Positions 10,629 to 19,946 of a stretch of 32,567 nt of DNA are shown piece after piece. The stretch's first letter is position 1; every line of letters starts with the position of its first letter. Source of the stretch: Letharia columbiana (taxonomy: Eukaryota; Ascomycota; Lecanoromycetes; Lecanorales; Parmeliaceae); NCBI RefSeq assembly GCF_014066305.1, contig NW_023501144.1, forward strand, positions 1 through 32,567. The letters run 5' to 3'. The notes under the pieces were generated by a model, which worked only from the letters and a program-made list of their open reading frames with translations, was not told the origin of the DNA and made no database searches. The position numbers and the translations under genes were made by a program.

Positions 10629-12302
10629 TCAGCCACGCCAAAGCTTCTGCTTCGTTTGAGTGATCAGAGGGCCCAGATACCCAGCCGGTACGCTGAGAAT
10701 GCTTTCGTCTGTGACTGCGTGCGCATTTTGAAATAGGAACATGTCCTGTGATGTTGTCTCGAGGAATTCGCACTTTTTGTTTATTTGCCCTCTCTTTGGC
10801 AGAGTGCAACTCATGTCCCAGGTCAGTATGCGCAGTTGAGAAATGCACGCCGTGTTGACACCGGCTGCATTGACAGTAATATTGATGGGCTGGCCGAAGT
10901 TGCCCTCGGAATTGCAGGCCTGGGCCCCCTCGAAAAGCAGCTCACCTGTAGTGAGATTGGCAAAAAGGTTAGTGATCTGCTGACCGTAGTTTCGATTCAT
11001 GTGGCTGAAGTCGTTCAGAGTAAATGCTGACTCGTAGTTGCCGCTATACCACCAAGCATCGCAAACGTTCTGCTCATTGTATTCTTGGCAGTCAATATCG
11101 TAATTCAACTTCGTACCGTTTGTGTCCATCGCCTGCGGGTTTGTTCCCCGCGCGATCACCCCATAAATATTGTTACCGTTGAGCGCCTGGGAAATGAGGT
11201 AGGTGTTGAATGCGAAATAGAGATAATTCGATTGATCTGGTAAGGAAGGTGGCAAAGCGGTGAAGTTGCCTTGAGACGCGAAAGCAAGGAATTCAGCTTC
11301 GTTGGACATGACCGAGACTAAAGTCTGATTCAGGTTGCTTTGTACCGGCACGAGGACAGTCTGTGCAAAGTTGGCGCTGAGGTCAGCGAGTTGAATGATT
11401 TTCGAGTCCGAAGTGTCGATCGGAAAGAGAAATCGTCCGATGTTGGGTAGGGTGTTCAGCGCGTTGGATATCACTTGAGCAGCGGCCTGCCAAGTGTAGC
11501 TGAAAGCGCTGTGTGCTGCGTAAATTCCCAATGGACCTGGAATGAGCGCAAAAACGCTCTGAACCGCAAGCAGTATGTCCTGAAGGATCACTCCTTGGTT
11601 GTTGGGAATATCAATGATTTGTGCGATCGTTCCAATGTTGTCAGCAGCGATGCCTCCAGAATTCCCTACTGCCGTCCACCAAGAATAGAAGAATTGATTG
11701 ATTGCTAAAGAAAATCATGTTAGCAATATTGTTATAAGCCTCTTGATTTAATGCGTACCGTATATGTTGTAAGCAACGTAGAAGACTTCTGGCTGAGTAG
11801 CAAGGTTTGGATTCTGGGGAGGAACGCAAGCGTTGGGCGCGATTTGGGAGCAGTCAATACCCCAAAGGCCGTTGAGCCGCAAGAAACAAGTTGAAAAGCC
11901 TTCAGACTCGTAGCATTTGTTGTCGTTCGCCCAATTTATGACCCATTGAGTAAGTTTCAATTCATTCCAACACTTATTTGCTCGGCCAGTTGTAAGGTTC
12001 GTGCAAACAACTTGGTCGTCATCCAGGTCGCCGGGTTGGCTAATAAATCCTGGCGAATTTGCTGTGGTTCCATTACCTGTGCCTCCAGTACTGCCATCGG
12101 TCGCAGTGGTATTTTGTGTCTGCGACGCCTGACCCCCTATACCAGCTGCGTTGCCAACAGAATCACCAGCGTCGTCGCCAGACTGTCGCTCAATAAGATT
12201 CCCACTTTCAACGCCCAGATCAATGGGGACTGGCTCAGCTATGACAATTCCATAAAGCGCTAAAGCTGCGAAGATGTAATTTGAAGTCTGAGAGATGCGC
12301 AT
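10629..12302 (-). CDS. Secreted glycoprotein, DUF7872-like
   Basis: Two exons, 11759-12302 and 10629-11704, around a 54-nt intron (11705-11758; donor gtacgc, branch gctaac, acceptor tttag), close in frame to 539 residues. I start at the second ATG (12302-12300) because MRISQTSNYIFAALALYGIV is a clean signal peptide; an ATG ten codons earlier (12332) is also possible. After the signal comes a Gly/Thr/Asn-rich linker, then a Cys-rich core with CWNELKLTQWVINW, STCFLRLNGLWGIDCSQI and, across the junction, VAYNIYAINQFFYSWW. A long helical second half has many N-x-S/T sites and paired cysteines (DIDCQEY, QNVCDAWW, ACNSEG). The CWNELKLT...W pattern recalls fungal secreted proteins filed under DUF7872, an assignment from memory. 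No enzymatic function is known to me. Confidence 0.75.
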
Positions 12303-13524
12303 GGCTAGGTGTGTAGTACAGAGATACGCCAAGATCTTTTAACATGGAGGACTGTAAGGACGTCGACTCCAATTATGCATGTCAAGGCCGAAAATGTGAG
12401 AGAACGAGCAGAGCACTAATGACCAGCGAGGGACTTGGATACTTGAACGGATACAAAGAAGTAAGTGAAATCAGCCCAGCCGCAGCTGCCGGCAAGTGGG
12501 ACAGAATAGCCACATGATGTATGTGGAATTGAAAATAGCTTCACCGCCGGTCCGCAGTGGATAGGAATACGTGGCTCACCTTCCGCTTACCAAAAGGTGT
12601 GTTTGTGGTGCAGACTCGACATCTGGAGATTGTTTCGTTGCGCTTATATGACCTTGAGACAAGACACAAGCCACTCTTCCCCCACGGCGATCATGAATCA
12701 TCGGCTCACCCACTATTCTTCCCCAAGTATCTGGCGCACCACTCTGAGAGATTCTGTGTCGCCTCTGAGAGCCGAAGAGGCTACAAGAAATTAGCATGGC
12801 GACGGCTCAAACACCAGCATGTCCAATTCTGGGGAGAGACACTCATACCGTAACAGTTCACAGTGCGTAACATAAGGTGCTTAGCTTTATACACGCAGCT
12901 TCACCTATTAGAAGTGATCATAACGAAAATCCGGGTTAATTGTTGTGTGAGCTAGTGTGAGTTCAGGTGGTGCCCGGGTGAGCTGTGTACGCGCTCGGAT
13001 ATCTTACATGAAAAGAACGCCCATGTAACGAGGCCTTCTTCACTCTTGCAAATCCCCAGCGTCTACCCAAATACATGAGAAAAGCCCTCCCTGACTCTTG
13101 CAAGTTCTCCGCTTCTATCTTCTTCGCTAGAATTGTACTTCAACATTCCTTTCAAGCCATCCTTTCGAATCATAATGTCACTCTAAATTATTCGATAAAA
13201 ATGAAGATATATTGGAAACAAAGTCGAAGTCTAAAGATATGTGATTCATCTGGGCTGAGAGACAGTTGTATAGTATCCACTAATTCAATCGCAAAAGAGC
13301 TTTAAGGTGTCGAAAAGAGTAAAAGGCTGCTAGTCTGACCGGAGTCCCACTCCTAATAAGCCTACCTTTACCCCAAGCCCGGGGGCCCCCTCCCCCAATT
13401 TCATCATCCCTCGGCGGCCTTGCACGTCGGATGAAATCAGAACCCGGCTTTACCCGCCCGAGCCGCCTTCTCTTTGCTTTCCGCCTCACCAACCGTACCA
13501 CGGCAACCCATTTGGACCAGGGGG
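12303..13524. other. Gene-free stretch left of the transposon block
   Basis: No supported gene. The first few hundred bases should contain the promoter of the secreted DUF7872-like gene. 13370-13520 turns GC-rich and ends at the GGGGG target duplication of the retroelement (13520-13524). CGGCAACCCA at 13501-13510 pairs with TGGGTTGCCG at 15794-15803 beyond the element. Confidence 0.45.
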
Positions 13525-13675
13525 AGATTTGAAGAAGAGGAGTTCTGGTGGGTAGGAGGTGTTGATTATCTATGAAGCAGGAAGGCTGCTGCAGGATATT
13601 TGTCCCACCAGGCCAAGCCGCTATACTACATGTGGCTAGCTGCAAAAGCCTGCAAGGAAGCCACGCCCTATAACT
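13525..13675 (-). repeat. 3' LTR (left copy)
   Basis: It starts AGATTTGAAGAAGAG and ends CACGCCCTATAACT on the plus strand, and matches 14729-14874 plus 15762-15766. The interior side is preceded (minus strand) by a short purine-rich GTGGGAG, a possible polypurine tract. Confidence 0.85.
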
Positions 13676-13770
13676 ACTCCCACACAAACAAGACGGAGCC
13701 CCCGCGACCTGAAGCAATGTACTGAAGCCTTCTGCAAGCACTAGTAGGACTGCTTTCGTAGCATAGCAAC

Positions 13771-14592
13771 CTAACCAACCCCCATGATAGGCCAGAACCA
13801 GTAGTGTAAGGTAGTATCGGACTGCTGAGTGAGGTGTGTGAGTGTAAACGTGAAATCGGGCTGAGGTAGCTGCTGTGGTAGGACTGATGTGATAGGCTGC
13901 CGTAATACTAACGGAGCTGACTGTGGTATGACGGGCTGCTCTGGTAGCTGTAGGGTAGGCTGCTCTGGTAGGACTGGCTGCTCTGGTACTTGTGGAGTAG
14001 GCTGCTGTGGTAGCTCTGACAGCTGTGGTACGGTAGGCTGCTCTGGTATGACAGGCTTCTCTGGTACGACAGGCTGCTCTGGTAAGACTGGCATTGGCTG
14101 CTTTGATAGCTGCAGAGTAGGCTTTGGTAGCTCTGGAGTAGGCTGCTCTGGTACTGATGGAGCTGACTGTGGTATGACTGGCATTGGCTGCTTTGATAGC
14201 TGCAGAGTAGGCTTTGGTAGCTGTGGAGTAGGCTGCACTGGTATGACAGGCTGCTCCGGTAGCTGTGGTGGCTGGTCTCGTACTCCGCTGTGGAACTCGA
14301 TAAGGGACTCAAATCGTGTACAGAACAAGCTTGTAAAGCTGATGATAGTCTGCTGAGACGGAGCTAACTCGTTAAGAAGACGGATAGCGTTAGGATTCGT
14401 GTCGGCCCAGTTACCAGCGTCGTCCATAAGAAGTATATTAAGCCATTCGAGGTACTACTTTAACGTATACTCGTAGCCGGATATTATGGTGTGAAAGTGT
14501 TTTAGCCATTGAGTAGCGGATACTCCATTGCCGAAGAAGCAATCACTGCGAGTGAATTGAGGACCAGTCGACTTGTAGGCCATGCTTGCCAT
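13771..14592 (-). pseudogene. Gag-like ORF of the LTR retroelement with one internal stop
   Basis: From the ATG at 14592-14590 (a second in-frame ATG lies three codons later) the frame reads MASMAYKSTGPQFTRSD, then NGVSATQWLKHF and SGYEYTLK, meets a TAG as codon 46, then continues YLEWLNILLMDDAGNW without further stops to 13771. The W-x...WLNILL...WA...P......FTSLFCTRFESL layout is like the small capsid-type proteins of fungal LTR elements. The C-terminal half is a Pro/Gln-rich repeat tract (QPVIP, PELPKPTLQLSKQPMPV twice). Without the stop it would be about 273 residues. If the element is recent, the TAG could be a decay mutation or a read-through codon. Assignment as gag is inference from position and layout. 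Confidence 0.6.
13870..14270. repeat. Minisatellite inside the gag-like ORF
   Basis: Variants of GGCTGCTCTGGTA recur in 12-18-bp steps, encoding the EQP/LPEQPV repeats on the minus strand. A longer unit, about 84 bp and containing GGCATTGGCTGCTTTGATAG, occurs twice (near 14091 and 14181). Confidence 0.8.
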
Positions 14593-14728
14593 AGGCTTCA
14601 GGAATAAAACGAATTATTGAAAAAAGAAACAGGCTCGAAACCAGGCACGAAAACAGGCACGACAGGCCTAACAAACTAAAGAACAAGAACACACTCCAAG
14701 GCCACTATGACTCCTCAGCTCGGTCACC

Positions 14729-14874
14729 AGATTTGAAGAAGAGTAGTTCCGGTGGGTAGGAGGTGTTGATTATCTATGAAGCAGGAAGGCTGCTGCAGGA
14801 TATATGTCCCACCAGGCCAAGCCGCTATGCTATATGTAGCTAGCTGCAAATGCCTGCAAGGAAGCCACGCCCTA
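14729..14874 (-). repeat. 5' LTR (right copy), first part before the TIR insertion
   Basis: It matches the left LTR up to CACGCCCTA. The last five bases, TAACT, lie at 15762-15766 beyond the inserted element; the TA is the duplicated target of that insertion. Some differences from the left copy are CA/TG to TA changes (ACATGTGG against ATATGTAG), the kind made by repeat-induced point mutation. Confidence 0.8.
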
Positions 14875-15761
14875 TCCCCTTCCTTGAGTCCGGGTGGACC
14901 ACGCTAGCAGGGGCCAGATGTAGGGATTATTATTGGTCACATCACTGCTTCTAACCGATTTCATCTTGCTTATTAAGATGTTTCTTCGGTAAACGGTGAT
15001 TGGACAAATGATACATTAAGGTCGGCAGGTGGTTTTTCGTAATGGTCCATGTAGACTAATTATATAACAAGAATATTATAAGTATTATTTACAAACAAGG
15101 ATTTTTTACAAAATTCAACGTATCTACCCTGAAATTCTCTTAAAGAATCTTCTTATATCAGATATATTTTAACATTATAATATCGTGACTTAGAATCCCT
15201 CCCGGGAGTCTCCGTGAAAACGAGTCTTCTATAATTATTTCCGTAAATACGAGTGCCAAGCCTCGTTTTCGGGATCTGGCTACTGTAAATTACATCCACG
15301 CTTTTTAATTTCTGACTTTAGATTCAAGCGATTTAGCCAGATTTCTCGCGGGGGTGATATTCTCGAGGTCTTGGGGGGGTGGTGGGGGTGATGGGATGTG
15401 GGGGGAGGGGGTGGGGGGGGGGGGGGGGGTGAGGGGAGGAGGTAAAAAATAAAAATTTAATAAAAAAAATAAAAAAAAATTTATATTTTTAGTTGTAAAA
15501 AAAAAAAATATTTTTTTAAAAATATAAAAAAAAAAAAAATTTTTTTTTTTTTAAAAAAAATATAAAAATTTTAAAAAAAAAAAAAAATTTTTTAAAAATA
15601 AAAATTTATAAAAAAAAATTATTAAATAGAAAAAAAAAAATTCCCCCCCTAAATTTTGCTAAGACTCTCCAGGTATGATTAGTAAAACCCCCTGCCGACC
15701 TTAAAGTAATCCCTACATCTGGCCCCTGCTAGCGTGGTCCACCCGGACTCAAGGAAGGGGA
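14875..15761. mobile_element. 887-bp TIR element with 55-bp inverted ends and TA target duplication
   Basis: Perfect 55-bp inverted repeats lie at 14875-14929 (starts TCCCCTTCCTTGAGTCC) and 15707-15761, flanked by TA at 14873-14874 and 15762-15763. A TA duplication suggests the Tc1/mariner type. Sub-terminal sequences are also inverted relatives: TTAAGGTCGGCAGG occurs near 15014 and on the minus strand at 15693-15706. No transposase ORF is present, so it is non-autonomous. The centre is AT-rich and includes an extreme low-complexity block (15367-15643). It was inserted after the LTR element, since it splits that element's right LTR. Confidence 0.85.
15367..15643. repeat. G-run followed by A/T homopolymer block
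   Basis: The plus strand runs from G-rich sequence including a G17 run (15413-15429) directly into about 200 bp made almost only of A and T homopolymers (15444-15643). It sits inside the TIR element. The G tract could form quadruplexes; the A/T block may partly be a base-calling or assembly artefact. Confidence 0.85.
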
Positions 15762-15766
15762 TAACT

Positions 15767-17479
15767 GGGGGCCAACCCCGCAATGCCGATTTTTGGGTTG
15801 CCGTACCAACCTCAACTCTAACGTTGCGTTATGTCACCTCTGCAAGTCTCACATAATCATCAATCCTGATCATAAATCTTTCCAATTTCCAAATGATACC
15901 CTTCTCACTATTACAGACAACCTCGGAGTAGAGCAGAAATGAGTATACCTTTCCTTGTGCTCGGGATGGACACGCTAGTAGGGGGGATCAAAGTAGTTCC
16001 GGCCGTCTTGGCATCATTTCTCGCCACCTTGCGCGGAGAAGATCTACGCCCCCAAATTAGAAGAGTAGCTGTCTATATATCAACCACCCTCTATATATAC
16101 AAAAATACCAAAAAAAAAAACCTTTTCCATTACAGAAAGAGGCGGGGCCCTTTTCGAGGGCCTCGGAGTAGAGCAGAAATGAGTATAGAAGCGGTTCGAT
16201 AGCCATTACATGGGGAAGTCTTGCCCACAGCTCCCGTAACCGCGAAAGACGAAACGACTGCGCCATCATCTAGGCCAGGGGCGTAATAGCGAGTAAGGTC
16301 AGTGCTGTAACAAAGAGGCGGAGGCGGAGGCGGATGACGAAGAGGAACCAAATGGTGATAACGTCAAGGTCAAGACATCTTTGCTGGGTTTCACGAGAAA
16401 GCGGTCTCTGTCTATGCTAGAGGGAAGCCTTGCGTGCAGTGTCATAATACAAGTCATAATATACGATGGGATATGTAGGCGGACGATGGGATGGGCGCAC
16501 GCCATCTCGAATGGTCGTCATCTACCAGCAACAGACTTGGAATGCAGAGCTTGTCGAAGAAAGAGATATAAATAAGGGTGTGAAACACCCCACAATCAAT
16601 ATTCGAAAGAGTCCGAGGTGGACGGTGCCCGTCTCGCCTTGCCGGGCTTGGTGCAAAATTGGAAGGACAAGAAGGCGGTAGAACGCAGGTGTTGAGTCAA
16701 CAGCACCTCTTTTCCGAAGGAACTCGATATCAATGTCGTTCGTGTTCTAGGGAATTTTGACAGAGATAGCCGGGGAAGAAAACGGTCCGCTTGAGTTCCG
16801 AGGATTGGGCTAAGGGTTTACCGCTTAATCTGCTACTCATATCTCCTCGGTCGGGAAGGGCTTTTGTGGAGTGGACACCATTGGACAAAGGAGGTCTGTA
16901 TCAAAGCCTTCAAAGTAGTCGCGGACCATGTGAATGCTGAAGCCTGTTCGCCATGCTCCATCAATTTATCTCATAGGTCGCTCACTGTTTTGGTCTATCT
17001 TCCATAGATCCGGATCTCGGTGGCGTTTTTGTATGTGACCATGTATGGACCAAGCCCCAGAGGATAGCCTGCTTGTAATGCATCGTATCCTGGAAACGTT
17101 AATTATCTGGCCACTTCCCCTCACGCGTACTGTCAGAGTCCAAGAAACGGAGAGCCTTGATCTGATTGACAGCTGCTGCTTGGTTAGAAGATGTCAAAAG
17201 CGCGAAGACAGGAAAGCTGATAAGGTAGCTCTCGACTGTGGCATAACCATCTCTTTAGGCCAAGACGGGTACGCGAGACCACCTTGCGCTGGCTCATCGA
17301 ACTATTCGTCAATGCTGCCACCATCTTCTCCAGCCAATACTGTACCATTTGGCTCTAATATATGATTGAAGATTATTCCATTCCCAAGGGGATGGTAGTG
17401 TAGAGAATAAAAAGTGCCAAAACGCTCGAGGCTTGCCTGAAGTCATAGCTGACACTGACCATCTAGGTCCACGGCGATA
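15767..17479. other. Degraded gene-free stretch right of the transposon block
   Basis: It holds a 26-bp direct repeat and a TIR-element fragment (listed separately), a GGCGGA trinucleotide patch near 16316-16334, and no supported gene. The right part may contain unrecognisable 5' remains of the AAA ATPase pseudogene. Confidence 0.45.
15921..16186. repeat. 26-bp direct repeat flanking a 214-bp insert that starts like the TIR element
   Basis: The repeat CCTCGGAGTAGAGCAG... ending GAGTATA occurs at 15921-15946 and 16161-16186. Immediately after the first copy's final TA, the sequence (15947-15993) is a degenerate relative of the TIR end at 14875: CCTTG, CGGG, GGAC, ACGCTAG and AGGGG appear in the same order. 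The matching right end is absent; the insert ends with an A10 tract and a GC-rich stretch. Confidence 0.7.
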
Positions 17480-18873
17480 CAATCATTGAATTTACATTAG
17501 CGATCAGAGATCTCCGAAGGGTTTTGGTCAGCCCCATTGTCATTTGTAATACTCATATATTTGACCGCCTTTCCCGCTTCAGATCGTCGATCCACGAGTA
17601 TCAATGATTTAGACACCCCCTCGAGCCGGTCTACGGGTTCTCTTTGCTCGATCGCGAAGGGCATGCCTTCGATATTAGCAACGTGGACGACATCAATTGC
17701 CACTCGAACTAAGGCCTCAATCGCCTCGTCCTGCCGGAAGAACATGAAAAGGCTATGCAGGGCTTGATTCAGCATCAAAAAAAAGGGTCCCGGAACGACG
17801 ACTACCGAAGTGACAAAGATGAATCAGGAGTTCTCAACAGATGTGATCCTAGGGAAAGGTAGAGATCTGATCATACTGTCGCATGGCGTCCTGAGACTTG
17901 GGAAGACTTCCACAGCCGAGCGCGCTGCAGCACAAAGAAGAAGGCCAGTCTTCCCCATTACCTGCGGTGATATTGATACGACGCGAGGTCAAGTTGAAGA
18001 ACGGTCGAACGGATACTTCGACGTGGCCTATAAGTGAGTCTCCGTTCTCAACTCTCTCAGACGGAGCTGACCGATTTCTCGCCGAAAGAGAAAAAGGGAG
18101 GCGAACTTGCAACGGAACGGTATAATTTCAGGTATGACCCCCGCTCCAGCCGTCTCTGGTCAAGTTGATCGAAGATCGCAGTGTTCCTACGGGCTCTAGC
18201 AGTGTTGTGACGGACTTTGACGAAATATTGTCTTCTCGGGTCCAATGGCAAGCTCTACTACCCAAGGTGTGGACAAAAAGTCAACACTCGAGATGTGAGA
18301 GATGAATATGAGACGTATCGCAGAGAGCGACCTCAAAATTGAAGTTAAAGAAGACGAGATCAAGAAATTTGCCCGGATCCTGTGGGCGAAAAGTACGGAC
18401 GAACAGACGCTGTCATAGGCGACAGATGGGAAATGCGCTTGAAACCGCGATCGCATTGGCTAAGTGGGACTATCAAGAGAATGGAAGCAAAAGTAATGAA
18501 CAGTTGTGTCTCTCGTTAGAGCAACTCAAAGTCTTGCCCAGACGAGCGCACATTTCGACACCCACGTATCCACCATGCAAGAACGAAACCCCGCGGGAAC
18601 ATAGCGGTGGTTCAGCTCATTTGACGAGAAGAAGGCGTAACAGACGCAGTCGTAGGAAAGCAGAAAGGCTGTATGAAGACGAAGATAAGGATTCAGAATC
18701 GGATGGGAATGAGGCAAAGATGAAGAAGCTCAAGGCGGAGCTGGAGAGGAGAAGGAAGATCAAGAAATCCATCTGTTAAGAATCGTCTAGACGGTGAAGC
18801 GGGAAAGCCACAGGAAGCTGTGATCTTTGTGAAGGCTGGGGATGAAGATTCATCTGAGTACATTGAATCTTAA
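17480..18873 (+). pseudogene. Fungal AAA ATPase, multiply frame-shifted relic
   Basis: Pieces in order, spread over all plus frames: VYGFSLLDREGHAFDISNVD (about 17620), LNRLVLPEEHEKAMQGLIQH, RNDDYRSDKDE, DVILGKGRDLIILSHG with a damaged Walker A (GVLRLGKTST where this family has GVPGVGKTST), RRPVFPITCGDID, an ADRFLAER remnant of the Walker B region (ADVFLAER in relatives), FDEILSSRVQWQALLPKV, KKSTLEM followed by TGA where Trp is expected, NMRRIAESDLKIEVKEDEI, NALETAIALAKWDYQENG, a basic coiled tail, and DEDSSEYIES with a stop at 18871-18873. The central GILFLTTNR segment is missing. The order matches the large cytosolic AAA proteins common in Dothideomycetes and Sordariomycetes. Stops, shifts and a broken P-loop make it dead. 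Confidence 0.85.
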
Positions 18874-19243
18874 TCGTTAGAAATCCGCACCTTGCTTGGC
18901 TCGAAGCCGATCGGCCAAAGTTTGCTCGGAGACAAGGACTTTCATGACATTTGTCTGCTCATTGGGCAGATATACATGAACATGGTGATTGAGAAAAGCG
19001 TTTCCAGCTGTCGAGAGATGTTGGCCATATGTATTACGGAGCGATTGAGTGAAGGCTGCACGTCAAGGATCGACTCGTTTTGCAGGACAGACGACGGCGT
19101 CAATTCAATCCATCAGAGCCTGACGCTGTGTTTGTATGTCCGTCTATCAATCGCTCATCACGCCTCATGAAAGCTGTGACACACCTTTCTTGCCACCATG
19201 GATCACCACATCATGTCAACCTACTCTCCCCTCTTCCCCAACC
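18874..19243. other. Intergenic stretch, nothing recognised
   Basis: A 92-codon plus-strand frame spans 18892-19170, but it has no recognisable domain and nothing supports translation. Confidence 0.4.
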
Positions 19244-19946
19244 TCAAGTAAACGTAATAGTGATGTTGAAATCGTAGGTAGCCAGACACCACTCCCCATC
19301 AGCCCCATTGGCATCCGTCGCATAGCAATCCGTAGCGAACACGGGCTTGCTGGTACCCGTTGCAGTCACATTGTTACTTTCACCACAGTCAGCAAATGAA
19401 CGAAATCACGATGCAGCCTGTTCAAGTCGATCCAGCGACTCACCCTCCACACTCGACAACCTCCTTCAAAGACAGTCTCACGCCGTCCCATTTGAACTGC
19501 GTCGGCGAACCGATGCAGGTGTAGTAATCGACAGGATCGGCGAGGGATCCCGCGTTCCCAGCCGGCAGTTGTCGCTGACAGAAGTAATTCCAGCTTTCCG
19601 ACGGGTTCACATGGTAGTCGACCAACGGATCCACCACGGCGAAGTCGATCAAGTCGCTGGATTCGCCGCCCGGGGCGGCGGTGAATATCGCGAGTTCGGA
19701 AATGTTCCATGCTGTACGAGGGAGGTTTCGAGGTCAGCATTGCCGTCTGAGGACGCGTTGAGAAGTTTGCAGGTATGTGGGGGTTACACGGGAGGCAGAT
19801 GCTCCCGGAACAAGTCAAGGTTCGGTGTCAAAAGAGAGATGATGACTTTGAAAAGACCTACATTGATGCTTGGAACAGGCCTGACCGCTGACATAGGGAG
19901 CAGCGAGGGCGAGCGAAGCCAGCAAAGAGGGTGAGATGAGACGCAT
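19244..19946 (-). CDS. Small secreted six-cysteine protein (effector-like)
   Basis: Three exons close in frame to 161 residues: 19862-19946, 19444-19711 and 19244-19376. Intron 1 (19712-19861, 150 nt) has donor gtaggt, a gctgac branch and acceptor tacag; intron 2 (19377-19443, 67 nt) has donor gtgagt, a gctgac branch and acceptor aaag. MRLISPSLLASLALAAPYVS is a signal peptide. The mature part has WNISELAIFTAAPGG, DLIDFAVVDPLVDYHV, YFCQRQLPAGNAGSLADP, YTCIGSPTQFKWDG, the joined VECGGNNVTATG, and a terminal DFNITITFT. Six cysteines (ACSK, FCQR, YTCI, ECGG, DCYA, WCLA) could pair. The pattern of a hydrophobic beta-rich core with Cys and a final TFT strand recalls small secreted beta-sandwich proteins of plant-associated fungi (AltA1-like in the loosest sense). 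Family and function are not established. Confidence 0.75.

Larger units (their letters stand above)
13525..15766 (-). mobile_element. Non-autonomous LTR retroelement (TRIM-like), interrupted by a TIR element
   Basis: Two direct repeats of about 151 bp, with about seven differences (roughly 95% identity), bound a 1053-bp interior. The element is flanked by GGGGG at 13520-13524 and 15767-15771, a 5-bp target duplication. In the minus orientation the 5' LTR is the right copy, followed by TGGTGACCGAGC, which resembles a copia-type primer binding site matching initiator Met-tRNA. A gag-like ORF occupies the interior. No protease, integrase or reverse transcriptase is present, so it would need help from an autonomous relative. 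The termini (AG...CT) are not the usual TG...CA, so the exact ends may be off by a base or two. The right LTR is split at its 3' end by an 887-bp TIR element, excluding which the element is about 1.36 kb. Confidence 0.8.

Noticed and set aside
13280..13741. 153-codon minus-strand frame
   Set aside because: It runs across the LTR boundary and non-coding flank; the sequence is a chance translation of the repeat.
18892..19170. 92-codon plus-strand frame after the AAA relic
   Set aside because: No recognisable motif, no signal peptide, and codon content unlike the real genes nearby.
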